Positions 9,101-10,675 of a stretch of 10,675 nt of DNA are shown piece after piece. Each line of letters starts with the position of its first letter. Position 1 is the first letter of the stretch. The notes beneath the pieces are model-generated. The model worked only from the letters and a program-made list of their open reading frames with translations, was not told the origin of the DNA and did not search any database. The stretch lies in the NCBI GenBank assembly GCA_964601515.1, contig CAZRNU010000108.1, forward strand, positions 1-10,675, read 5' to 3'. The translations under genes and the position numbers were made by a program. Source of the DNA: PWND01 sp964601515 (lineage in GTDB: Bacteria > Bacteroidota > Bacteroidia > Bacteroidales > UBA7960).

Positions 9101-10398
9101 GTTGTTATATCTGTTACACTTATAGTAAAGACCTCAGGTAAAACAACCGGGGTTTCAAAACTAAGCACCTCACCATAACTTACACCTGCATTATTTCTAG
9201 CAAAAGCTCTTGCATAATAAGTAGAGCTGGGTATAAGCAAAGAAATGTCAATATTTGCTGTAAATGGCTCTTCTTCAATAAATACTGAAGGAACTAATGT
9301 CCCTCCTGTTTCGGCAACCGGATGAGTATTATAAAAAAAGCCAACCTGAGTAATTGCACCTCCTCCGTTATTTGTGACTGAGCCGGAAAACTCAATTTTC
9401 TCAACTATTTCGTTCACAAAGACAAGCAGTGTATTAACTTGAGGCCTAAAAACAATATTTCCACCAATATTAGTATCCCCTCCGATTAATATATTGTCTT
9501 CTGTAACTATAGTAGTTGTTAAAACTGTTGAATCACTCAAAACTTTGAAAAAAGTATCTGGAGCCTTTTCTTTTTGAGAAGTGAAGCCTCCAACAGCAAA
9601 GCCACCTCTTCCACTTTTTGTCTCTTCTTCTGTTTGAATATATACTCTAACCGAGTCTGTATTAACCAGAAAGAATTCTGATGGAAAATCCTTTTCAGTA
9701 GTAAAACCACCAACTGCAAAACCACCGCGACCTGATTTATTATCAGGATTCGAAACATTTACCACAACACCATCTTGATAAACAGACAATACTCTGTGAT
9801 TATCTTTATTTTCAACAACCATAATCGGCTGATTAACATCTTCATTACAGCCACCCCAAGTTGGTATTCCATTGCAAAGAACTAATGCAGTACCATCTTT
9901 TCCAGCGTTTATAGTTACCCACTTGTTTCCATCCCAATAATATAGATTACCTTTGTCTAACCCAGCTGTAATACTCTCTGTAGTTTTGGCATAAAGAGAA
10001 TATGGCACGCTCATAATTTCAGTAATTACTGAAACTGTGTAATTTTCGCCTCCACTAAGATCAACTTCAGCTTTAACATAATATGGGCCTTCAAGCCAGT
10101 TGACAGAAGCGATATTTCCGTTGGGCTGACCATTACCAATTACAATTGTTGCAAGTCCGTTGATGTTAGTTTTTGCCGAATGAGTCTCAGAATAAACCAA
10201 CTCTCCTTCGACACTGGTCTTTAATATGCTTATTTTTATTCCAATATCAGTGTTTTTAACCAATTGATTTTCAGAATCTCGCAGTATTATTTGATAAGAA
10301 AACTTATCAGGAGATTGAGAATTGGCATTCTGAACTAATGCAATATTGAAAAATAAGATTAAGAATGATATTAACTGAATTGTAGAATTCTTTCTCAT
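115..10398 (-). CDS. Giant exported modular repeat protein (Fn3-like, FSM and GLUG domains)
   Basis: A single unbroken frame of 3,427 codons runs from ATG (10396-10398) to TAA (115-117). The start is supported by an immediate signal peptide: basic MRKN, a hydrophobic core at residues 8-22, and likely cleavage near residues 25-28. Modules in order are an N-terminal beta-rich module (29-140), two GRGGFAVGGF units (221-300), two Fn3-like modules (323-518), a PEGA-like module (519-598), FSM1 (603-808), Fn3 (811-917), FSM2 (918-1134), Fn3 (1137-1235), FSM3 (1238-1450), GLUG blocks A (1456-1763) and B (1764-2273), Fn3 (2285-2386), and GLUG blocks C (2387-2654), D (2655-2998) and E (2999-3415). No catalytic motif, internal membrane segment or lipobox was seen. 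Such proteins are usually surface or secreted in Bacteroidota, so an adhesive or structural role is inferred; the ligand is unknown. The C-terminus shows no T9SS sorting domain, which leaves the export route beyond Sec unclear. No Shine-Dalgarno precedes the start, as is usual in the phylum. The frame is certain; the function is not. Confidence 0.93.
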   Translation of the reverse strand: MRKNSTIQLISFLILFFNIALVQNANSQSPDKFSYQIILRDSENQLVKNTDIGIKISILKTSVEGELVYSETHSAKTNINGLATIVIGNGQPNGNIASVNWLEGPYYVKAEVDLSGGENYTVSVITEIMSVPYSLYAKTTESITAGLDKGNLYYWDGNKWVTINAGKDGTALVLCNGIPTWGGCNEDVNQPIMVVENKDNHRVLSVYQDGVVVNVSNPDNKSGRGGFAVGGFTTEKDFPSEFFLVNTDSVRVYIQTEEETKSGRGGFAVGGFTSQKEKAPDTFFKVLSDSTVLTTTIVTEDNILIGGDTNIGGNIVFRPQVNTLLVFVNEIVEKIEFSGSVTNNGGGAITQVGFFYNTHPVAETGGTLVPSVFIEEEPFTANIDISLLIPSSTYYARAFARNNAGVSYGEVLSFETPVVLPEVFTISVTDITTNSAIANASVSYEGGGSVTQRGFVWGISPNSDLSNNLGYSTEGTGLGSFSSVLTNLLHDKEYFIRAYAVNEAGVAYGEEISFVTEFDPEVIDVQFNVLNINNLFPIDNAAIDFGTEFIWHTGIDGVAWVQLLPGEYTFTVSAEGYEDLSDVVEVYEGMNSKIVLMQPLPETVIDADNNVYDVITIGDQKWLKSNLKTTKYNSNDPIYTTITSQEWTELSVGAYSLYPYVEVPGIESHEDMKEAYGLLYNYYAVETDDICPPGWRVPNFEDWMVLDNFLKTEYSVTEVGGLMKDTRTEPEPHPRWNSPNEGATNQSGFSALPAGFRNAFGEFWDIGISTAYWTSGTSDNMILNNYTGFLGFAGGIAQNKGASVRCIWNNGWPKVRMPKMVSNEILDNVELASDLVYIGEGPFNTFYRKGFVVGLDTLPTLLPGEYYSFYESFDSDIGYYSQVIDNLNPGVEYHVRAFAENEVGIFYSDGIKFSAFTVKDIDNNSYDVIKIGTQFWMGRNLETTRFNNGVGILEISPESAHEPQNAGITYYTYNPIPGDFAYDFGLVYSYAVVDDSNYNVCPVGWKVPEMSDWNLLFTELGGDGVAGGKMKTIDTNPDNHGNGYWLFNDPVTASNSSGFSAVPAGSQGLSGYYYGISSNTTPGAHFWSRTTTPVEGDDYRKTTIYLTYDTEAVNYSYGTTEWGNQDGLSIRCIMHSGDPIVSTHRVKNVMQNSATATASVIYERGNKPDAVGLVWSKMPEPSIEMNDGLVLDYNIDAEVKFELNGLTRNSEYFVRAFATIDGTHFYGNEISFKTYFGTVADIGGNVYNTVKIGNQIWMAENLRVIQYNSDGSFIPFYDVYDSWQNVSDFGAYTYHPSEGEIKMDVNYGNLYNWHAVNDARGLCPTDWRVPNDIDWNELTLFVDMNAVGNSNVAAGKLKATSIYPDQHPRWLHPNAGASDEFGFGALPGGNRSIWGETWSQFEYLGQSASFWSADDLGANTSYFYMSFLEDTLYNYSQNKNYGHSVRCIKNQLPIEDFEGGSGTEGDPYLVANAAQLNNVRNFLGAHFRQTANIDLGVAPWNEGTGWEPIGEYGWDDPEYSTFFTGVYDGNGFVIQNLTINRPQKERVGLFGASFGIGELYGEFHNIALVDVNVTGSNQVGALIGSLDGESVITNSYATGSVNGTEMFSYSRIGGLVGIVMNNAIINNSYFNGEVNGYGRVGGLAGEVFGLIQNCYATGIVSAMEYGGGLVGDLWAGNIDKSYSVAVVNCDINGGGLTANVYSGQANVTNSYWDVNKSGQPASAGDEVGLTTDLMMQVASFVDWDFENDWDILEDDSYPFLRWQITPGDHNFARDFGGGDGSEVNPYIIKNARHLNNIRNYLGNENSGLFFSQTADIYLGIAPWNEGEGWVPIGEYDWEGNFAFMGTYNGSGFMIDGVFIDREDNNQGLFGYAVGASIKNVNLMNVSLNVYSYSGSLLGEGDAVFINNCHAMGSIIGNSSFGGLIGSIYDNADASSINNCSFTGNIDAGGTGGSGGSYVGGLIGEVYGAEGRIVQIYNSFYSGNLNATGAVVGGFIGEVRYADIQNCYNEGSVYSGNGDSGGFIAYTYDTTVNDCYSTADMTVEINGSSFLGVFIVFVNSGSIISNSYSTGTMIGDNHSGGFIGFLDMDAYVVNCYNIGDSYFYDGCGGGCGYYNGGFIGWAERAVVENCFNIGNVIGTSQIGGFIGLSRDMTIINSFSVGNVDGINNIGGFIGQIEQNSHVENSYSAGIITSSLVGGGFIAVNFGSTVNYSFYDSDIAGVAISAGGIGKSTPEMKDLATFVQYGWDFKGLGPNELWNIGNDRNNEYPYLNFQFPSDPANPDAANNYLPFLSTDSISNITINNASVYGNLKFLGNPQVYEHGFCINTEGNPTTSDLIIPLGIPSATGVFSADISSLSLVQGAVYYVKAFAVSSYGVGYGEEKIFALAPNGEGIEANPYIIESLADLLWISLASEKGNLFSGQFFRQDYDIDASVTSEWNNGFGWAPIGKDYFSRFAGNYNGNGKVISGLHINRPENNYVGLFGYVDNAVISELGLMNSTVIGKDYVGILAGYLTMSQISKSFSTGEIIALNSIGGLVGLITNSSSISDSYSTANVEGFAYVGGLCGSSGSSSSINRCYSKGLVVGTNNVSGLVSGFSPGANFSYWDMETSGLISSSGGIGLVTEDMLISSSFVGWDFLDTWSIVEGVTYPFLLWQGAPGDHNFKPLFAGGDGTLINPYLIETPSHLSNIRIVLADNVDRIFFRQIADIDLNVAPYNEGQGWIPIGETYSTVGNFEYDGNGYSITNLYINNEFGHTLGLFSWIEDANINNVRMTVASIYSGNYAGILAGRTWFSNIVNCTFEGVVIGDSNLGGISGEMNNIFVSRTNTDIEIIASSESIGGFFGMAYDANIMESFSTGTITVSEVPGFGRAGGIIGSAYGPGTVIENAYSTVTLRYTVLPQSYISVGGIVGYLDGGSINNCYSVGKILESGLGGGLIGVQINATISNSYWDMQTSGQTASDGGTGLQYDAMTQQSSFVGWDFGNIWDIDEGNSYPFHKWQIESGEHNIPRLFSGGKGTETEPYEIAALKDLKFLSENFVFWDKHFIQTGDINASETVNWNFDEGISDYLGFSPIGTFGTPFTGSYDGAGFFISDLFINRALDDLYVGFFGGIDGALISNVNLIAINVVGMGNTGALVGNAFGSAIINCYVSGTINESLVMHDDNFGGLIGNAEATDITNSSSECNVNAFNASNIGGLVGQLINSSSIIGSNASGTVNGAFYVGGLVGYLLESEIINSYSEGNVNGLNDVGGFVGIVQINTTIIRGSYSIGNVRGDYNVGGFVGQISDASIIDSYSNSSVTRVGSGNTAFGGFVGLNFQGSISRCYSVGKVYSVDGIIWNEGGLSDKGFVGEVFEDGNFNMNSNYWDTQHSEQTSTGGAYATGYASAQMVQSMTYVGFDFGMVWQINEGNTYPFFIWQGGPGNHNLVILK
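118..153 (-). other. C-terminal tail resembling a vestigial inter-block linker
   Basis: After the block E cap, the last 12 residues are GGPGNHNLVILK (3416-3427). The first part aligns with the linkers 'TPGDHNF' and 'APGDHNF' that elsewhere lead into the next GLUG block, but here the stop codon follows six residues later. There is no T9SS type A or type B sorting domain, no LPxTG motif and no C-terminal membrane strand that I can recognise. Confidence 0.7.
154..1404 (-). repeat. GLUG-repeat block E (C-terminal)
   Basis: Residues 2999-3415. The linker is a variant 'SGEHNIPRLFSGGKG' (3001-3015). The cap 'EPYEIAALKDLKFLS' and 'GDINASETVNWNFDEG' (3047-3062) resembles block C rather than A, B or D. 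About nine coils run from VGFFG through TGALVG, FGGLIG, IGGLVG, VGGLVG, then VGGFVG twice, FGGFVG (3307-3312) and KGFVG (3344-3348). The end cap 'NYWDTQHSEQTSTGG' (3361-3375) leads to 'YPFFIWQ' (3409-3415). A 14-bp tandem duplication lies in the coil at 3312-3321. Confidence 0.86.
437..466 (-). repeat. 14-bp tandem duplication inside the coding sequence
   Basis: TGGAAATTGAGCCC occurs twice in a row (438-451 and 452-465, plus strand), and the period-14 match extends by one base on each side. On the coding strand the two copies are read in different frames, giving GLNFQ and then GSIS (residues 3312-3320). Because 14 is not a multiple of three, loss of one copy would give ...GLNFQMLLCW and then TAA, cutting the protein to 3,321 residues. 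Confidence 0.85.
1405..2436 (-). repeat. GLUG-repeat block D
   Basis: Residues 2655-2998. Begins with linker 'GAPGDHNFKPLFAGGDG' (2655-2671), then 'NPYLIE', 'LSNIRIVL', 'FFRQIADIDLNVAPYNEG' (2700-2717) and LGLFS. About seven coils follow with varied signatures: GGISG, GGFFG (2838-2842 area), GGIIG, GGIVG and GGGLIG. The end cap 'NSYWDMQTSGQTASDGGTG' (2945-2963) leads to 'SYPFHKWQ' (2991-2998). Coils in this block are less uniform than those in blocks B and E. Confidence 0.86.
2437..3240 (-). repeat. GLUG-repeat block C
   Basis: Residues 2387-2654. The cap is 'GIEANPYIIESLADLLWIS' followed by 'FFRQDYDIDASVTSEWNNGFGW' region (2422-2443), a variant also seen in block E. VGLFG (2478-2482), VGILAG (2505-2510), IGGLVG (2532-2537), VGGLCG (2560-2565) and VSGLVS mark about five coils. 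The end cap 'SYWDMETSGLISSSGGIG' (2602-2619) leads to 'YPFLLWQ' (2648-2654). This is the smallest block. Confidence 0.86.
3241..3546 (-). other. Fn3-like module 5, inserted between GLUG blocks B and C
   Basis: Residues 2285-2386 have 'INNASVYGNLKFLGNPQVYEHGFCIN' as the first half (2300-2325) and 'YYVKAFAVSSYGVGYGEEKIFA' as the closing half (2363-2384), a clear Fn3-like series matching modules 1-4. It is the only Fn3-like module inside the GLUG region and replaces the GDHN-type linker used at the A/B, C/D and D/E junctions. Confidence 0.75.
3580..5109 (-). repeat. GLUG-repeat block B (largest, about 12 coils)
   Basis: Residues 1764-2273. A 'PGDHNFARDFGGGDG' linker (1766-1780) precedes 'NPYIIKN', 'LNNIRNYLG', 'IAPWNEGEGW' and 'GLFG' (1867-1870). 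Coil signatures run GGLIG, GGLIG, GGFIG, GGFIA, a degenerate GVFIV (2051-2055), then GGFIG several times and GGGFIA (2196-2201). Two odd inserts are a Gly-rich loop (1948-1957) and a Cys-Gly loop (2105-2111). The end cap is the most diverged of the five: 'SFYDSDIAG' instead of SYWD, and 'GWDFKGLGPNELWNIGN' with an insertion. No GDHN linker follows; an Fn3-like module does. Confidence 0.86.
5110..6033 (-). repeat. GLUG-repeat block A
   Basis: Residues 1456-1763. The N-terminal cap 'GSGTEGDPYLV' (1460-1470) leads to 'AQLNNVRNFL', 'FRQTANIDLGVAPWNEGTGW' (1487-1506), 'YDGNGFVIQNLTINRP' and 'VGLFG' (1547-1551). About six coils follow, with signatures such as IGGLVG (1612-1617), VGGLAG (1640-1645) and GGGLVG (1666-1671), linked by 'I.NSYATG.V.G' strands. 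The end cap begins 'TNSYWD' (1708-1713) and runs to 'YPFLRWQ' (1757-1763). GLUG motifs are taken to stack as beta-helical coils in surface proteins and adhesins; binding partners here are unknown. Confidence 0.87.
6049..6687 (-). other. FSM domain 3
   Basis: Residues 1238-1450 show 'DIGGNVYNTVKIGNQIWMAENL' region (1241-1262), 'YGNLYNWHAV' (1307-1316), 'CPTDWRVP' (1323-1330), 'HPRWLHPNAGA' (1367-1377), 'GFGALPGG' (1382-1389), 'SFWSAD' (1409-1414) and 'SVRCI' (1444-1448). C1323 and C1447 match the cysteine pair of the other copies. The usual CPxGW motif is CPTDW here, and PAG is replaced by PGG. It joins directly to the GLUG region with a short 'QLPIEDFEGG' linker and no intervening Fn3 module. 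Confidence 0.82.
6694..6990 (-). other. Fn3-like module 4
   Basis: Residues 1137-1235 contain 'NSATATASVIYERG' (1152-1165), an 'AVGLVWSKMPEP' strand (1170-1181) and the hallmark 'YFVRAFAT...FYGNEISFKT' (1212-1234). It spaces FSM2 from FSM3 just as Fn3-3 spaces FSM1 from FSM2. Confidence 0.72.
6997..7647 (-). other. FSM domain 2
   Basis: Residues 918-1134 repeat the FSM series: 'DIDNNSYDVIKIGTQFWMGRNL' region (920-941), 'YDFGLVYSYAVV' (982-993), 'CPVGWKVP' (1001-1008), 'GFSAVPAG' (1058-1065), 'HFWSRT' (1085-1090) and 'SIRCI' (1129-1133). Its cysteines C1001 and C1132 are in the same places as in FSM1. The copy is diverged from FSM1, so it is not a recent duplicate. Confidence 0.83.
7648..7968 (-). 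other. Fn3-like module 3
   Basis: Residues 811-917 lie between FSM1 and FSM2. The 'FYRKGFVVG' strand (846-854), 'LNPGVEYHVRAFAENEVGIFYSDG' region (887-910) and the closing 'IKFSAFTV' match the C-terminal half of the other Fn3-like modules. The first half is less conserved. A spacer role is inferred. Confidence 0.65.
7975..8592 (-). other. Fibrobacter succinogenes major paralogous (FSM) domain 1
   Basis: Residues 603-808 hold the full series for TIGR02145-like domains: 'DADNNVYDVITIGDQKWLKSNL' region (606-627), 'YGLLYNYYAV' (676-685), 'CPPGWRVP' (691-698), 'GFSALPAGFR' (748-757), 'YWTS' (772-775) and a terminal 'SVRCI' (803-807). C691 and C806 are conserved in all three copies here. The family is found in large secreted proteins of Fibrobacter and Bacteroidota; no enzyme activity is established that I know of. 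This is the only copy with both the canonical CPPGW and canonical PAGFR motifs. Confidence 0.85.
8605..8844 (-). other. Carboxypeptidase-regulatory/PEGA-like module
   Basis: Residues 519-598 follow the pattern V.F.V.....I.NA.I, then 'TGIDGVAWVQLLPGEYTFTV' (553-572) and 'SAEGYEDL' (573-580), ending in an 'NSKIVLMQ' strand (591-598). The 'TG.DG.A...L.PG.Y.F.VSA.GY' series is the signature of the beta-sandwich shared by carboxypeptidase regulatory-like and PEGA domains. It acts as a structural or binding module and has no catalytic residues. It occurs once, between the Fn3 pair and FSM1. Confidence 0.65.
8845..9432 (-). other. Two tandem Fn3-like modules (Fn3-1 and Fn3-2)
   Basis: Residues 323-417 and 421-518. 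Both carry a 'GGG.[IV]TQ.GF' turn (345-354 and 447-455) and a C-terminal 'RAxAxNxAGVxYGE' followed by SF.T (397-416 and 497-516). This is the Bacteroidota variant of the fibronectin type III fold that often alternates with FSM domains in secreted proteins. The role is probably as spacers on the cell surface. Internal similarity shows duplication, but the copies are well diverged. Confidence 0.75.
9499..9738 (-). repeat. Two tandem 40-residue GRGGFAVGGF units
   Basis: Residues 221-260 and 261-300 both begin KSGRGGFAVGGFT and both continue to an 'FF.V..DS' strand pattern (EFFLVNTDSV and TFFKVLSDST). The two units are exactly 40 residues, or 120 bases, apart. The decapeptide GRGGFAVGGF is identical in both, while the rest has diverged, which fits an old tandem duplication held by selection on the Gly-rich loop. 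I have seen this motif in Bacteroidota tail-fibre-like proteins but know no function for it. Confidence 0.8.
9979..10314 (-). other. N-terminal beta-rich module ('VPYSLYA' type)
   Basis: Residues 29-140 contain FSYQIILRDSENQLV, a 'GLATIVIGNG' strand-turn, 'NWLEGPYYVKAEVD' and end with 'SVPYSLYAKTTE'. This series opens many large Bacteroidota surface proteins, where it precedes collagen-like or tail-fibre-like regions. A short linker (148-184) follows, with 'YYWDGNKWV' and 'GTALVLCNGIPTWGGC', also common after this module. C175 and C184 in the linker could pair in the oxidising periplasm, which is an inference. The exact function of the module is not known to me. Confidence 0.65.
10315..10398 (-). 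other. Signal peptide of the giant protein
   Basis: Residues 1-28 have the three-part layout of a Sec signal: R2 and K3, a hydrophobic run from about I7 to V22 rich in Leu, Ile and Phe, and a polar end QNANSQ with a plausible cut after A25 or the following Ser/Gln. No cysteine lies near the cleavage site, so it is not a lipoprotein signal. Confidence 0.88.
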
Positions 10399-10462
10399 TT
10401 GTCGTAGGTTTAATTGTGGGTAAAAGTTATTTTACTATTGTTCATCGCTATTATAAAGCAAA

Positions 10463-10530
10463 TAAAATTAGTATATTTTTTTGATTACTTTTGTAAAAAT
10501 CTTTAACAATTTTTATACTAACTAATTTTA
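10463..10530. repeat. Imperfect inverted repeat around the -7 element
   Basis: The left arm TAAAATTAGTATA (10463-10475) is the reverse complement of the right arm TATACTAACTAATTTTA (10514-10530), except that CTAA is doubled in the right arm. As a result either TTAGTATA pairs with TATACTAA (10514-10521) or TAAAATTAG pairs with CTAATTTTA (10522-10530). The centre of symmetry of the inner arms falls at about 10494, immediately downstream of the -7 element. A regulator-binding site is possible, but AT-rich DNA often produces such matches by chance. Confidence 0.35.
10486..10493 (+). promoter_or_regulatory. Bacteroidota-type -7 promoter element for the plus-strand gene
   Basis: TACTTTTG matches the Bacteroidota -7 consensus TAnnTTTG perfectly. 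It lies 44 bases before the ATG at 10538, which would give a leader of roughly 35-40 bases. No TTG occurs at the expected -33 distance of about 19-23 bases upstream, so the call rests on the -7 element and its position alone. The region is AT-rich, which raises the chance of a coincidental match. Confidence 0.5.
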
Positions 10531-10537
10531 CAATATT

Positions 10538-10675
10538 ATGAATGCAATAACTAAAATACTCACGCTTGGATTGGCTTTATTAATTTCATTTTCAGCAACA
10601 AGTCAAAACTGCAATTATTATTATCCGCTTACGGAAAATGCAAAAATGCAGTATCAGTCATTTGATTCAAAAAAC
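10538..10675 (+). CDS. 5' end of a secreted protein gene, possibly TapB/DUF3108-like (cut by window edge)
   Basis: An ATG at 10538 opens a frame that stays open for 46 codons to the window edge. The translation starts MNAITKILTLGLALLISFS, a clear Sec signal peptide with a basic residue, a Leu-rich core, and likely cleavage near ATSQ (residues 20-23). The mature part begins NCNYYYPLTENAKMQYQSF. Cys25 does not sit in a proper lipobox, because the preceding residues are S-Q-N, so a soluble periplasmic or secreted protein is more likely than a lipoprotein. The pattern of an aromatic-Pro patch followed by an acidic stretch and 'MxYxxFDxKN' resembles the start of small Bacteroidota proteins annotated as TapB family or DUF3108-like. 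That match is from memory and covers only a few residues. The gene diverges from the giant gene with 139 bases between the starts and has its own -7 element. No functional link between the two genes is visible. Confidence 0.75.
   Translation, partial: MNAITKILTLGLALLISFSATSQNCNYYYPLTENAKMQYQSFDSKN

Larger units (their letters stand above)
10399..10537. promoter_or_regulatory. Divergent intergenic region between the two start codons
   Basis: These 139 bases separate the two start codons. The plus side carries the -7 element at 10486-10493. On the minus side no exact TAnnTTTG is present; the nearest is TAACTTTT (10422-10429, reading leftwards), which lacks the final G and has no TTG at a suitable distance, so the promoter of the giant gene is not identified. 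Neither start has a Shine-Dalgarno sequence. An imperfect inverted repeat (10463-10475 and 10514-10530) brackets the -7 element and is listed separately. Confidence 0.6.

Noticed and set aside
10422..10429. TAACTTTT on the minus strand as the -7 element of the giant gene
   Set aside because: It lacks the final G of TAnnTTTG, has no TTG at a workable -33 distance, and would leave a leader of under 20 bases.
10604..10615. Cys25 of the plus-strand protein as a lipoprotein lipidation site
   Set aside because: The residues before it (S-Q-N) do not fit a lipobox, which needs a small residue such as Gly, Ala or Ser directly before the Cys.

Overview
The window is dominated by one gene: a 3,427-residue, minus-strand reading frame (115..10398) encoding a giant, modular, exported repeat protein. 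The only other gene is the first 46 codons of a divergent plus-strand gene at the right edge (10538..10675). The host is most likely a member of the Bacteroidota. The coding DNA is AT-rich. Neither gene has a Shine-Dalgarno sequence. The plus-strand gene has a perfect Bacteroidota-type -7 element (TAnnTTTG). The domains seen are a set typical of that phylum: the 'VPYSLYA' N-terminal module, Fn3-like modules of the 'RAFAxNxAGxxYGE' type, Fibrobacter-succinogenes-major-paralog (FSM, TIGR02145-like) domains and GLUG repeats. I cannot assign a genus.

Layout, read along the minus strand: signal peptide (residues 1 to about 28); N-terminal beta-rich module (29-140) and a short 'YYWDGNKW' linker; two exact-spaced 40-residue 'GRGGFAVGGF' units (221-300); two Fn3-like modules (323-518); a carboxypeptidase-regulatory/PEGA-like module (519-598); FSM1 - Fn3 - FSM2 - Fn3 - FSM3 (603-1450), which repeats with a period near 315-320 residues; then five GLUG-repeat blocks A-E (1456-3415), about 39 coils by eye, probably folding as beta-helices. 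A stray Fn3-like module (2285-2386) lies between blocks B and C. The protein ends 12 residues after block E, inside what looks like a vestigial inter-block linker, with no recognisable type IX secretion (T9SS) C-terminal sorting domain.

The left flank (1-114) is very AT-rich and holds no gene I can support. The 139-base intergenic region (10399-10537) holds the divergent start regions and an imperfect inverted repeat centred just past the -7 element.

I see no enzyme, no mobile element, no CRISPR array and no RNA gene. The giant protein looks like a cell-surface or secreted structural/adhesive protein, but its ligand and function cannot be read from the sequence. The most interesting points are a 14-bp tandem duplication whose loss would truncate the protein, the C-terminus that stops in a repeat linker without a sorting signal, and signs that GLUG coils and FSM-Fn3 units expanded by internal duplication. 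I did not find a convincing new biological system.
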